Shown piece by piece: positions 1 to 10,780 of a stretch of 64,000 nucleotides of DNA. How positions within the stretch are numbered: the stretch's first letter is position 1; each line of letters opens with the position of its first letter. Source of the DNA: Paraphysomonas bandaiensis (lineage: Eukaryota > Chrysophyceae); NCBI GenBank assembly GCA_965644295.1, contig CBFFRP010000207.1, positions 1 through 64,000 of the forward strand, read 5' to 3'. A model generated the notes under the pieces. That model did no database searches. It was given only the letters and a program-made list of their open reading frames with translations, and had not been told where the DNA came from. Made by a program: the position numbers and the translations under genes.

Positions 1-3000
1 TGCGTATTGACGGCCAAAAATATCTCAATTTCAAAGTTTCAAGCATTCGTTGTGTTCCTGGATGCGTATATCCTTCATGGAAATACTTCATTAGTTGAAA
101 ACGTAACACCTGAGGGACCATAATTTGCCAATCTATTGATCCCTTGTTTTTCTGAACATGTTTTCTCAATAGTGTCTTGTGCGATGGTTCATCTGCATTC
201 TCATGTAACTTGTAAACATGACCATCCACTTCTAACTCATGGCCAGTTTCAAAATTTGATAACTGTGATATAATCAATCCAAGTTGAGTATCATTTTCTT
301 GGATCTGAAACATACTCTCTCTACTCGAAGGCCACTTAATCTCCGGATCTTCTTCCGGATGATCTAATAAATATTGATCTGATAACTCCCATAATCCAGA
401 TTCTCCACATACGGCGAATGGGTGAGTATCATATCTATCCAGTTTCCCTGACAAAGGCCTCCTATGACCAACCACTAACTTATGCGTTTCATCATAATGT
501 ATTGAAGCAATCTCATATTTTTGGAAATTATCGTCATCAATATATTTTCTGCCTACCAGATATTGCAATTCGTCAGCAAGTGATTGGCATTGTACTAGGT
601 TCTCATAAGAGTACTTCTCCAAAGCGTCGGTTTCTAGATATCGGAGAGTTCTCTCGAAATTCCTAGTATTTCGTTCCTCCAACTCAACAAGTTCCTGGAT
701 TCTGAAATTTTCTTCATCGCTGTACTTAAAGACTTTGGAATATAGTTTCTCCTGAACTTTCCGTTTTTGATCGTACACAATTAACTCAAATTCATCTTTA
801 AAAGACACGGTAGTCTTCCGTCGAGATCCATCTAAATTCAGAATTTGATTATCTTCTGGACTAAGTTGATCACTTCTAGTACTCCAAAATTCTTTACCAT
901 AGTCAAAAAATATTTCATCCCCAGGCAAGATCTCTCTAAGAGCCATCAAAACTCCTTTAGATTTTTTCCATATCAATTTCGCATTAATCAATTGTTTGGA
1001 TATCCCATCATTCGCATATCGACCTAAGCTTGAACCAGGTTCCCATCCATCAATAACAATCTTACGATGTGCTCCAGCAATCATCTGCATCCCATAATTG
1101 GAGCTTAATTGATCCACTCCTTCAGATACAACTGGACCCACATAATCACAAATCTCAACATTTGGACAGATCTGTTTGGTGGCAAAAAGTCCCCATCCTG
1201 CTCTTAGCTTTGTCGATGGAAGAATAGTACATTGATTGTAACCAGAAATTCGTCGTTCTCGAATTAACTTCATATCTTCTGACTCATCTGGATTATCCAT
1301 ATAGTTTGTTCGAGATGGATGAAAGCTAGTTCGGTTCGTGTGTGCAGTTGCATGTTGTATATTCTGTCCCGCATTGCTGAATTTCATCCTTGACTCACCA
1401 GTTTCCTGAACTTCCGTGATATTCAATTCTTTAAGTAGATTCTCGACTTGGCAACTATATTGTTCTACATCGATACAAAGCTGCTTCCTTCTTTTTAATG
1501 TAGAGCCAGCAACTTTAAATCTAACTGCAGAATTTTCTAATTCTGAACTTTCCCCTAATACTCCCCCTTCCTTGACATCAGGCAAAGAAGACAACAAATC
1601 CAAATCCAGCGCATCACAATTACAGATTTGAACCTCAAATTTGCTAGAGCAAGTATGAGTTTTCTTAATAGTTTGCGCCTCCACAACCGCTTGGCGTTTC
1701 AATTTACTCAACTGTCGTTTTGCAGCCCCCCATGATCGGATGAGGTCTGGATCCTCATTATCAACCACCGGCCCGAGATGATCTGAGAGCTCCTCCCTAG
1801 TAGCTGGCGGTACATCCCCTATTTGCCAAAGGCGACTTAACATATCAGCAACTACATTTTCCACCCCTTTTTTGTAATGTAAAGCAAAACGATATGATTG
1901 AAGATCCATGAGGTATCCCAGCAATCGTGGATTAAGTGTTGCAGTCACTGAATGGACCATATATTTCAGGCAATTGTGGTCAGAATGGACTTCAAATTTA
2001 CGACCACTACTCAGATAAATATGCCAATGGAGAATAACATCCCTGAGGGCCTTACATTCCAAATCCGTGGCCGAGTAATTTCGTTCAGCAGGAGTTAACT
2101 TACGACTGAAATATTCCACCGGATGGAGCTGCCCTGCGTCATCATGCTGCATGAGAACCCCACCGATACCACGCTTTGTCTTGGAAGCATCCAGGTGAAT
2201 GACAAACGGTTTAGAATTATCAATGTAACGAAGCACAGGAGCCTTCCGCAGCGCCTCTTTAAGCCTCTCCATGGCATGGCCGTGTATCTCTGGGCGCCAG
2301 AGTTTCTTCACGTTGACATTTTTCTTCGTCAAGTCATACAGAGGCAACGCAACGTCTGCGTATTGAGGAATATACTGACGATAGAATGAAGTACTTCCTA
2401 AAAAACATCGAACAGCCGTAACGTCCTCTGGGTCTGCAAGATTTGTAATCGCCTCAACCTTCTTCGGATCAGGGCATCGGCCGTTTCTGGACAGAATATG
2501 TCCAAGGAACCGCAGCTCCCGATAATTAATATGAGTCTTTTCAATTTTAAATGTAAGATGACGATTTCGAAGTCTATCGTATATGGACTGCTGTGTCAGG
2601 AAATGTGCACGAAAACCCCCAGTATGGTTAAGCACATCGTCCAGGTATGCAGAGACTTGAAACCGATCCATGTCTTCAAAAGTCTGGGCAATGACTCTAC
2701 TAAAGTGTGAAGGTGCATTGACCCAGCCTTGTAACATCACCGTATACTGTAAATGAGCGTTATGAGTGCGGAATGCCGTTTTAAATCGACTATCAGCGTC
2801 AAGCTCCACACAGAAAAATGCATCAGCAATATCGCCCGCTGAAAACCGGTCAGTTCCCACAGGAATGCTATCTAGCAAGTCATCAATCCTGGGAAGTGGA
2901 AAAATATCTACCTTAGTTTTCTGATTGAGCGATCGGACATCTGAACACATCCGAAAAAATGTGGCCACTTCAGGCCAGTTAACCTTTTTGAAGATTTCTA

Positions 3001-3598
3001 AATGTGCCGTGTCTCCCCATTTATCTAAAAATTTCTGAATACGGTCATGATAAGGAACCAGAACTAAACCATGGCTCCAATCACTGTTTGAGGGTTGAAG
3101 CTTTTTCTGACGAAGCATCATACCAGTTTTAGCCTCTAAAAATGCTTGTTGCAATAAAGAATATTTCCGAGGTCGCGCCCGAACCGGAACTTCATCAGTA
3201 GTTTCAATACTCACTTTATAATCCTTAATCCGTGGAGGGTTATCGGGATCAGGAAAACAGAAAACATCAATATTGGCCAAAGCTTGAGCCAAAAAATAAT
3301 CACGTTCATTATGATGTGAAGCTATAGTATCCGCGTCGATAGAAATCTCCCCTTGCAACGAGACTGCTTCATCATCCTTATATATATCCAGCTTAGTTAA
3401 AATCAGTTCAATACACTCTTGAAGACGGTCAGGAGTGTACTTGTCAAATCGTGGTTGAACTGAATTTCGCTGACACAAATCCACTAAATTCCATAATTCC
3501 ACAGGGAATGACTCCGGTCGTGGACAATCCGAAGTCGTATCGGCTATGTTAACAGGCGGTGGCTCCGGAGGTGGCCGATTCACCTCTTTGCCGTCTAC
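1..3598 (-). CDS. Retrotransposon Pol: RT-RNase H-SET-integrase (partial)
   Basis: Directly in frame after the Gag UGA and open to base 1, so the C-terminus is missing. The reverse transcriptase (about 3250-2350) shows LNQKTKVDIFPLPRIDD, DIADAFFCVELD and the catalytic YLDD near 2636-2648. RNase H (about 2210-1840) shows HLDASKTKRGIGGVL, ATDLECKAL, VHSDHNCLKY and VADMLSRL, keeping the acidic residues. A linker with basic and coil-like stretches follows, then a SET domain (about 1200-880). After about 260 more residues comes the integrase HHCC-type start, YFHEGYTHPGTQRMLETLK and YFWP, at about 105-5. No start codon sits at the head of the ORF, which fits expression by reading through the Gag stop. 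The integrase catalytic core is off the window. Confidence 0.93.
880..1200 (-). other. SET domain embedded in Pol
   Basis: In the Pol frame, between RNase H and integrase. SET landmarks appear in order: LRAGWGLFATKQI (N-terminal G-x-G segment), EICDYVGPVVSEGVD, RYANDG (about 1005-1024; the R-x-x-N-H/D cofactor segment), VLMALREILPGDEIFFDYG and KEFW (about 884-945; the GEELxxDYG pseudoknot segment with catalytic Tyr). SET domains transfer methyl groups from S-adenosylmethionine to lysine, mostly on histones. Asn of the cofactor segment and Tyr of the DYG motif are kept. I see no post-SET cysteine cluster. The substrate cannot be inferred from sequence alone. Confidence 0.88.
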
Positions 3599-3601
3599 TC
3601 A
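3599..3601 (-). promoter_or_regulatory. In-frame UGA between Gag-PR and Pol (possible readthrough site)
   Basis: Codon context on the minus strand is TCG AAA TGA GTA GAC GGC. The frame is unbroken on both sides, unlike the -1 or +1 shifts usual in Ty3 elements. It could be a programmed readthrough stop (as UAG is in gammaretroviruses) or a single nonsense mutation in an older fused gag-pol. UGA ends other genes in this window, so code reassignment is unlikely. Confidence 0.55.
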
Positions 3602-6600
3602 TTTCGATGAGGACACCAGCCTAGTGACATTTTCGTGATTCTCTTCAGATAACATAGAAACATCTGAATGCTGGAATTTGTCATCAGTAGGCATGATAGT
3701 GGTATCCTCCGTCTCGACACTGCCATTCATAGCAGTTTCCACCGTCTCCTGATTATGAACCTGCATCCCCAATAATATGGGTTGAAGTCGTACAACTAAA
3801 CGCGGTCTACCCGGTAGATGTATCCAATCATCGGTATGATTAGAAGCCCATATATAAGGTCTGTTCGCCGTACAAATAGCATCTTCAAATTGTAAGACGG
3901 GCTCATTAGCATCATCACCTGAATTAATCCTTGCAACCTCTGGCAGAGTCTGTATCCATCCACCTAACGGAGCACCCTTGCCCACTTGAACAGGAATCCG
4001 CATCTTAGAATGCGGTGGGATATGTTTCGATATGCAGACTGCAGCCTTGTGAGGTTGAGGTTTGTTTTCACGGAGATGGCGTGCAACACATTTCTGTACC
4101 ACAGGGTCCTGAGCTGATGCCATTTGCGTAACAGTCTCATTCCAGTTGAATTGAGGCATTGCATACTGAATACCATTAGTTTGGAACAACAGCAGTTTAT
4201 GATCAAACAAGTCAATCATTTTGATACGTCGTAATGCATGCCCTCCAAAGATTACATTCATGGAACAATTCGGGATAATTGGTATCCATGCTTTCAACTG
4301 AACTTGTTCCCTTGCATTGTTCAAAAGTGGTGCCTCTCCCGGCAACACTGCCACAGGTAAGACCCGTTGTGCAGTAACAGTGTAGGTAAGACAAGCTCTC
4401 CAACTCACAGCGATATCCTGTGAACCTATTCCCCGAATAATGTACCGGTCTCTCTTTGGGATTCGTACTCGCTTAAGATTCAAGAGGGCTGCACACTCTT
4501 CGTCGATCAAGGACTCCATAGAGCCATGATCCACCTGGTGCCAACCGACTCTCTGTACTGGTTTACCAGTTTCATCAACTGTATCATATAGAACACGAAA
4601 CATGGATAATGTATCTTGAGATTCATCCCTAGGTGTCACAGTGTGCACTAAGTATCGAACTTTTTGTGCAGCATGAACCTTTCGTTTGGGTTTTGATTTT
4701 GACTTAGTAGATCGTGAACCGGAAAGTGAGTCTGTACTGTGAGCAGGTATAGAGTCATCCAGTGTAGAGAAAGAAGAGTCATCATCACTATCCGCCCAAT
4801 GTACTTGTGGTGTACTAGAAACACTTGATGCTATGGAATTAGATTTCTTCCGTTCGCCACCAATGAAAGTCGTATGCAAAGCACTCCCTCCATCCCACCG
4901 GCTAGTCAAATCCCGAAATGCTGCCTGAAATTCCTCCTTCTGAGCCGTAGGCAACTGAGACCAAGGTTGGCTATACTTATTCAATCTGGACAACCAAAAA
5001 TTGTATATTCGATTCCTTTCAATGTTACGTGGTGTCTCAGACACAAATCCAAGTGGGTCAAATTTCCCATTCGTGATGCGTCGGCATTGAGCGTTGTTAA
5101 TACTATGTCGAAGGCCACATCGTGAACATGTAAGCCTCGCAATCTCAATCGGTGTGAGAGATTGTTTGGGTTCCTCGCGTATGCCGGCATGAACTTTGTG
5201 ATGTCGTCGTAAGCCACCCTCACCCTTAGTTGTGTCTGGTTGTTTACTAGATTGGACATCAGGACGTATAATGTATAGCAGCGTTCCCTGCTGGAATTCT
5301 TCCTGAATCTCTCGCCAGATTGATTCTACCTCCTCCCATGATAGACTCCAATTTTCAGTCGACTTCGCCCTTTCAATTTTTGTGATCTTATTGTCGTACG
5401 CTGCAACCAACGATTTACCCCAAACAGGCTCTTTTCCTACCACTCGGCGCATAGATTCTTCCATCACCTGTGCCGTCTGGCGATCCGGCGTATTATGTTC
5501 AACTACCTCTTTTAGTTCATAATATAGTTGCATAACTGCTGTAGGCGTAGCGAGATCAGGAGCAGCCCAGTCCTCAATCTGTTTGGCACGCTGTTCATTG
5601 GTCTGTACGGGACAATAATTACGGATAGCCCAATGGCAGAAATGCACCCAACGACGCATCCAAAATTCATATTCAGTGGCTAATTGGCTATCCTCCTGGT
5701 CATCCCATATCTCTGGCACACGATTCAAAGACAACCGTTGCAGTTCCTCTTTAAAGCCGCCCTTAAAACACCAACCATTCTTTGTCTGTATGACCAAATC
5801 TTTCAGCCCCATCTTGGCCTGACGTGCCTTCTGGACAGCAAAACGGAGTCCTCGTTCAATGGGGTATCGATTAGAATGATCTTTCTCTAGACGCATCTTG
5901 TCATCAGTCTTCATGTAGAGAGTAGGCTCCTTGACTTCTCTTCTCCATGGAGTAGCTTTGGGCAATGCTTTAGACATTAACCGCATGGCTCTAGACGATC
6001 GCATTTGGTTACAGAGCAGTGACCAGTGTTGCTCTCCAATTTGTTGAAGGTGACACCCGAATGCTTGTGCGTCTAGCAGTCTGCCATCTTCAGTTGGATA
6101 AATACGGGAATTCGATCTTGAACCCCTAGAACTCAACACTCGGGATGTACTTGATCTGGTATCCGCTGACCGACTTCCTCTGCTGACAAAGGAACCCCGA
6201 CTACCATTGCTGACGAAGGAGTGGTATGACTCATCGTCAGAGTCAACGGTCCTCTCTTCCCAAGATCCAAATTTTTTATTTTGCTGACTGAGTTGTTTGC
6301 TGAGGAGATTGCAGCGCATCATTAGTTGGCTATCGGCCTCCTCCCACATAGTTTCAGCCATGTCTCTTATATCAAGGTATTGGTTCAGCACCATACACAA
6401 TTCCGCTGTTTCGTAAATGTGCTCTTCAGCCACTAACTCATGTACATTGTCAAGAACTGTCAGCCTACTTAACCACTCGCGAACATTTGATGGTAATTGC
6501 AAGCCGTTTCCTCGATTTAAGACTAGTTGGGCAAGCTGAGAAATATCTTCCGCAGAACTCTCTCTTGCTATTTTCATTTGCTCAAAAAAGTGGTCCTTTA

Positions 6601-7669
6601 AACGATCAGTGACCTCAGTAGCTGTACAAGCCATGTAAATCTGCTGCTCCCAATGCTGCAGTGGCTCTGCTATATGAGCGGTGTATCGCTGTCTTGACCA
6701 TCTGGTGGTATGTACCCTCCGTCGATCTGCGTACTGTTGCAGGATGTTAAGAGAAATCTTTAGGTCCATAGGGTCTCTAGCCCCACGATCCAGGTACAAA
6801 TGCTCCATATATGTGTCCTCGTTTAGGTCTGGCCGAGGACGCAATCTTCTATGGCCCAATATTATGCACTTCTCTAATGTGTCTGTGGTGGGTCTCTTTG
6901 ATCTGAGTATCCCCCTTCTTACTCGGCATCGATAACATAGACCACCCTGAATTTCCATTGAATTCACCTGGTCCTTACAATCAATACATTGATTTTCCGA
7001 GCAATAATAACATATTCCTCCAGCGGTGAGACGCTTGGGATCTGTGAGTCGCTGACAGATTTGACACCTATCTGCATCTCTACCTAGTTGGTCTGGTCTG
7101 CTGGTGTTATATACACCTTGCAATCCAGAGGTGGAATGTAGCACATTGTGTGCTTCATCCCCTGCGTGAGGTAAGGGTGTATAATGACACTCCTTTGCCT
7201 CAGCCTCCTTGTTACTTTGTTCCTTGAATGGCAAGGGGTCCATATGTAATGGACTATCTCCTGTCGCATCTGCATCAAACGAACAAAAATCATCCTGAGC
7301 CCTCAATGGTTGAATAGCGTCCTTACCGAATGCGAGAGGTTTTCGGGCTGACAAGGGTACCTCCTCCGGACTACTAAGACGATCCACCAGTTCTGGAACA
7401 GTCGTTGCTTGACTGTCTGCTTCATGAGTTTCTGTCTCTCTAAAGTCGTCACTTTGTTTATTGAGAGATGAAATTTCCTTAAAAAATTGAGACACCAACG
7501 TCTCTGATTCGATCTCAGACAACCCAAATGCCAAGCCTATATCCCGGATTTGATCCTCACTGGCATTGGCAATGGAAGGGTCTAACCCTCCAAGCATAAG
7601 CCTGAGGGTCCTTCTCACTGACTCGAATTTAGTAGACTCTTGTGCGCTATCAAGAGTCTCCTCCTCCAT
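3599..7669 (-). CDS. Retrotransposon Gag-protease polyprotein (1356 aa)
   Basis: Structural polyprotein plus protease of the element. Starts at ATG and ends at a UGA followed in the same frame by Pol. The N-terminal 100 residues are acidic. Residues 202-248 hold a cluster of CxxC pairs (CQIC, CYYC, CIDC, CYRC), probably zinc-binding. A Ser/Arg-rich stretch lies near residues 480-520. A CxxC-x4-H-x6-C knuckle (CSRCGLRH...C) near residue 845 is the usual nucleic-acid-binding Gag motif. Around residue 1045 the segment VDHGSMESLID aligns with the retropepsin active site, normally D-S/T-G, and IFGGHALRRI near 1140 with the conserved ILG-type strand. His in place of Ser/Thr in the active-site triad is odd. 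At 1356 residues it is far longer than most Ty3 Gag proteins. No chromodomain seen. Confidence 0.85.
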   Translation of the reverse strand: MEEETLDSAQESTKFESVRRTLRLMLGGLDPSIANASEDQIRDIGLAFGLSEIESETLVSQFFKEISSLNKQSDDFRETETHEADSQATTVPELVDRLSSPEEVPLSARKPLAFGKDAIQPLRAQDDFCSFDADATGDSPLHMDPLPFKEQSNKEAEAKECHYTPLPHAGDEAHNVLHSTSGLQGVYNTSRPDQLGRDADRCQICQRLTDPKRLTAGGICYYCSENQCIDCKDQVNSMEIQGGLCYRCRVRRGILRSKRPTTDTLEKCIILGHRRLRPRPDLNEDTYMEHLYLDRGARDPMDLKISLNILQQYADRRRVHTTRWSRQRYTAHIAEPLQHWEQQIYMACTATEVTDRLKDHFFEQMKIARESSAEDISQLAQLVLNRGNGLQLPSNVREWLSRLTVLDNVHELVAEEHIYETAELCMVLNQYLDIRDMAETMWEEADSQLMMRCNLLSKQLSQQNKKFGSWEERTVDSDDESYHSFVSNGSRGSFVSRGSRSADTRSSTSRVLSSRGSRSNSRIYPTEDGRLLDAQAFGCHLQQIGEQHWSLLCNQMRSSRAMRLMSKALPKATPWRREVKEPTLYMKTDDKMRLEKDHSNRYPIERGLRFAVQKARQAKMGLKDLVIQTKNGWCFKGGFKEELQRLSLNRVPEIWDDQEDSQLATEYEFWMRRWVHFCHWAIRNYCPVQTNEQRAKQIEDWAAPDLATPTAVMQLYYELKEVVEHNTPDRQTAQVMEESMRRVVGKEPVWGKSLVAAYDNKITKIERAKSTENWSLSWEEVESIWREIQEEFQQGTLLYIIRPDVQSSKQPDTTKGEGGLRRHHKVHAGIREEPKQSLTPIEIARLTCSRCGLRHSINNAQCRRITNGKFDPLGFVSETPRNIERNRIYNFWLSRLNKYSQPWSQLPTAQKEEFQAAFRDLTSRWDGGSALHTTFIGGERKKSNSIASSVSSTPQVHWADSDDDSSFSTLDDSIPAHSTDSLSGSRSTKSKSKPKRKVHAAQKVRYLVHTVTPRDESQDTLSMFRVLYDTVDETGKPVQRVGWHQVDHGSMESLIDEECAALLNLKRVRIPKRDRYIIRGIGSQDIAVSWRACLTYTVTAQRVLPVAVLPGEAPLLNNAREQVQLKAWIPIIPNCSMNVIFGGHALRRIKMIDLFDHKLLLFQTNGIQYAMPQFNWNETVTQMASAQDPVVQKCVARHLRENKPQPHKAAVCISKHIPPHSKMRIPVQVGKGAPLGGWIQTLPEVARINSGDDANEPVLQFEDAICTANRPYIWASNHTDDWIHLPGRPRLVVRLQPILLGMQVHNQETVETAMNGSVETEDTTIMPTDDKFQHSDVSMLSEENHENVTRLVSSSK

Positions 7670-9114
7670 AATAATAGCAATATAATCAAATCACAATGAA
7701 CAAATATATGTCTACAACTACAATGCTATCTACCAGCAATTTCAAGAGTAAGGAAATTGCATCTTATTATCAATAATATAAATATGTCTACCTACGATTC
7801 CGTGATCAATGGAATGAACATCATTCATATTCAATACCAAACACATCAGTCTAACACAGTTGATCATAATAACTCATCACAACTGTATAAGGGAAGATAC
7901 ATTCAGTATTCTCTTTGTAGTTGAAGCCTGGTATTCGTACTCCTTAGTACAATCAATCCCCAATAAGCACTGAAGGAAATACGTAATGTATAACTGTATT
8001 ACTGGATAATCTGGCAATACACATCTATCAGCGTGGATATCAAACCCGGAATTCTCCAGTAAACTTCTCCAGCCTTAAAGTCAATATATATATATAATAA
8101 GAACTTATATATATATCATCCATCATCAGTATCATCATTATGTCTCATTATTGATAATCATGTCTTTCTTTGTCTTTTGAATGATTATGTAAATGTCAAT
8201 GATAAGCATGAATTGTCATAGTCATAATACATCATATATCTCAGTGTGAATTATGGTAATAATAATAATATTCAAGCTATGTTTGCACAGATAGTATGTA
8301 CAAACTTAAGCATATACAATAGAGAGCTTGTAGAATAGAATAACTTGATAGCTGGTTATTACACGAAAACATACGGTACTGTACTGTGTAAAGCTATTAA
8401 TTTATGCTTTTAGTTAGTGCAATATTGACTGATTGATATTATAGGAGATATAGTAAGTAAGTTTATGATGTTGTAGCACTGTGAGTTAGGAACCACGTCA
8501 TTCACCAACATCAACATTCTGTTCTACAAATCATATCTTTAACAGCTACTATATTTTCAGTTTCTTTGTATACTTGTAATAGCTACTCCTATACTGTAGT
8601 CATGTATATTCTGTATTTCATTGCTACATAGAATACAGGATAACTAGTAGCGATTGGCTTTACCAAACTTCAAGTACGCACGTAGGAGTTGGTTGTAGTT
8701 CAATAAAAGCATTAGTACAAGCTGGTAGAAACATGCAGATGTAAACTCTTTTGATTACATCGATGCAATAATTTTCCCTTTCTTTTAACAAGAACACAAA
8801 TCAGCACAGTGGATGATGGCATCTGAAAAGATACGCAACTGCAATAGTTGCATAGTAAAAACGTAAAAACCATGTATATATACGAATACGACACCTCAAG
8901 CGCAATAAAAATACAATTTAACGTTATATTTATTAATTGCTTACTACGAGCTAGAATTGATTACCAAGATATTACATTGATCGTTTTTTCGATATCAACA
9001 TTGCTGACACGGAATTGCGACAAAATGCAGCAGGCATTTGAAAGCAACTGTAAAGATAAAGATGACCGTATATTCTATAAACTTTCTTTCAGTTGTCATA
9101 TTACTTGCCACATT
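7670..9114. other. Retroelement leader/LTR zone and AT-rich spacer
   Basis: No convincing gene. The stretch next to the Gag start should hold the element's leader and 5' LTR. A minus-strand TGGTAGATAGC at about 7722-7732 faintly resembles a tRNA primer-binding start, and TATA-like runs lie at 8085-8115. Neither can be confirmed without the second LTR. ORFs near 8850-9290 are antisense to the next gene's 3' end. Confidence 0.4.
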
Positions 9115-10490
9115 TTAGTTATTCGGATCAGTTCCATCGCGAGGGTTAGGCAACAGTCCAGCAGCGATAGCCCTCTCTTTGAATTTCGCGATGAGCTCAC
9201 GGGCATTCGGAATATCAATGCACAGCTCAGAAGCATACTCATCGGTACTCTTAAATCCCAGTATGCACTGGTCCTTGGACATAATATCCGCTGACACCAA
9301 GTGGGCGAAGAGAACAGACATGGCCTCCTGTTTATCAGCGCTCTGGTCAAGGGACAGAGAGATGCCGCGCTTGATGATTTCATGATGAAAGTAAGCAGAA
9401 TTGAGTTCTTGAATGCATCTGACGAAATACAAAGAATATCATATGGTATATTGATAGCGTGAAATCGATAGTATTACCTGGATGCTTCAGTAATATCACC
9501 AGCAAGAATATACTCTCTGAGAAGGAGATCCACAGCCACCTACACACCAGAGACTATTAAAAAAGTAGTATTTCCCAGAAACGCTTGATACCTTCAAGTC
9601 TTGAACGGGACGTCCATCGCCCGGGCCCCATGCGCGCTCAAGCAGGGTGCTTCCATGCTCGCGAGAAAGCATGCGCTTAGCGTGTTCGACAACATCACCG
9701 CCGAGGTTGCGAACAACAACGTCGGATAGGAAAGAAGGCGGGATAACTTCATCCACTACGGCGCGCGCAATGAAGGTCGCAATTCTGTCCCGCGCACTGG
9801 GAACATCTTTTTCCAACTCACTTACAAGCTCCAGTAGTCGTTCAAATCCTTTGCCAATCATGTTCGTTGAGAGAATATCGGGATAACTAGTAGACAACAA
9901 TTGGGATACCAGCTCGCGTTCTCTGTCGGATCGATCCAATGCCATACTTACTGCGCGTTTCACAAGTTCATATGAAAACTCCGGGCATTCTAATTCAAGA
10001 ACTAGTCTCTGAATTTCATCTATATCCCCACTCTCGAAATATTCCTAACGATGCATCGTCATTGTAGCAAGCGATGGAAAAAACAAAATACCTCGATTGC
10101 CGATTCAACTTTCTTTTTGTACTCAGGTAATGGCATAGCGGCCAAAGTCACAGCTTTGCGCAATTCAGGATCATAATTGCACCTCACTGGAGATGTCCCA
10201 GGCACATACTCCCTCCCAGTGTCCTCCTAACACACAACTAAGATAACCCATACGACTTCTGCATTACAAACCTCGCTGTCGTAATTCGGATCATTCTCAT
10301 CTAACGCACATGGATCCTGATAGAGACTCCCATCATCGATTAGTTTAGATTTGTTTGATTTTGAACTGCCTCCACTGCCAGTTCTCTTGCGCACAATGTT
10401 TCGCTTTGAAGATCCCTCCGGGCCCGTTCTAGTCTCAGGGATAACAGGGCGGCGAGGTCCAGCGGAACTGTTGTTTGCAAATGAAGACAT
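9115..10490 (-). CDS. PDCD4: MA3-domain translation regulator, PDCD4-like
   Basis: Five exons (10490-10272, 10226-10092, 10044-9592, 9539-9478, 9418-9115) give 390 aa with all phases consistent. The start is the internal ATG (MSSFANNSSAGPRR). Residues 1-75 are a Ser/Arg/Lys-rich tail with RKRTGSGGSSKSNKSK, typical of a phosphorylated RNA-binding or nuclear-targeting N-terminus. Two MA3 domains follow. The first (about 110-230) has EYFESGDIDEIQRLV and VSMALDRSDRERELVSQLL; the second (about 270-380) has EYILAGDITEASRCI, HHEIIKRGISLSLD and ELCIDIPNARELIAKF. Two MA3 domains match animal PDCD4 (plant relatives have four). In that family MA3 domains bind the helicase eIF4A and dampen translation initiation in the cytoplasm. 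A MITE ends 71 bp from the start codon. Confidence 0.9.
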
Positions 10491-10560
10491 GTCGTAGTTT
10501 GTACTTATGTTATTGTAAATATTCGAAGTAAGAATCCAGAAATCTAAACTTGTATGCAGT

Positions 10561-10780
10561 GGGTGACTACCTAAATTGCACAAACACATAAATGCATAAA
10601 AAATAGGCTGCATAAACTCATGAATTTATGCAGATTTATGTTTTTTTAGGAGACCCCTCCGGACCCCTCGTGCAAACTATCCTATATGCATAAACATATG
10701 CAGAAACTGGGTCTGAATAGATTTCTATAATCCCAGATTTTTTATGCATTTATGTATTTATGCAATTTAGGTAGTCACCC
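10561..10780. mobile_element. MITE with 43-bp terminal inverted repeats
   Basis: A 220-bp non-autonomous DNA transposon. The left end begins GGGTGACTACCTAAATTGCA and the right end is its reverse complement over about 43 bases with two mismatches. The flanks carry a 3-bp direct repeat AGT (10558-10560 and 10781-10783). The inside is AT-rich with repeated ATGCATAAA motifs and no ORF. A 3-bp target duplication suggests PIF/Harbinger-like or CACTA mobilisation, but the terminal sequence is not diagnostic to me. Confidence 0.88.

Larger units (their letters stand above)
1..7669 (-). mobile_element. Ty3/gypsy-type LTR retrotransposon with SET domain (partial)
   Basis: Reading leftwards the element holds a long Gag-like ORF ending in a retropepsin-like segment, an in-frame UGA, and a Pol ORF with reverse transcriptase, RNase H, a SET domain and the zinc-binding start of integrase. 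RT before RNase H before integrase is the Ty3/gypsy order. The rest of integrase and the 3' LTR lie beyond base 1. Gag and Pol share one frame, and apart from the single UGA about 2,550 codons are open, so the copy is young or under selection. The 5' LTR should lie right of 7669. I could not define it because the matching 3' LTR is absent; a minus-strand TGTTG at about 8514 is only a weak candidate for its outer end. Confidence 0.93.

Noticed and set aside
418-2710. Plus-strand ORFs within the Pol region
   Set aside because: Antisense to a Pol frame with clear RT, RNase H, SET and integrase motifs.
8848-9294. 148-codon plus-strand ORF
   Set aside because: Runs antisense over the 3' exon of the PDCD4-like gene and has no domain.
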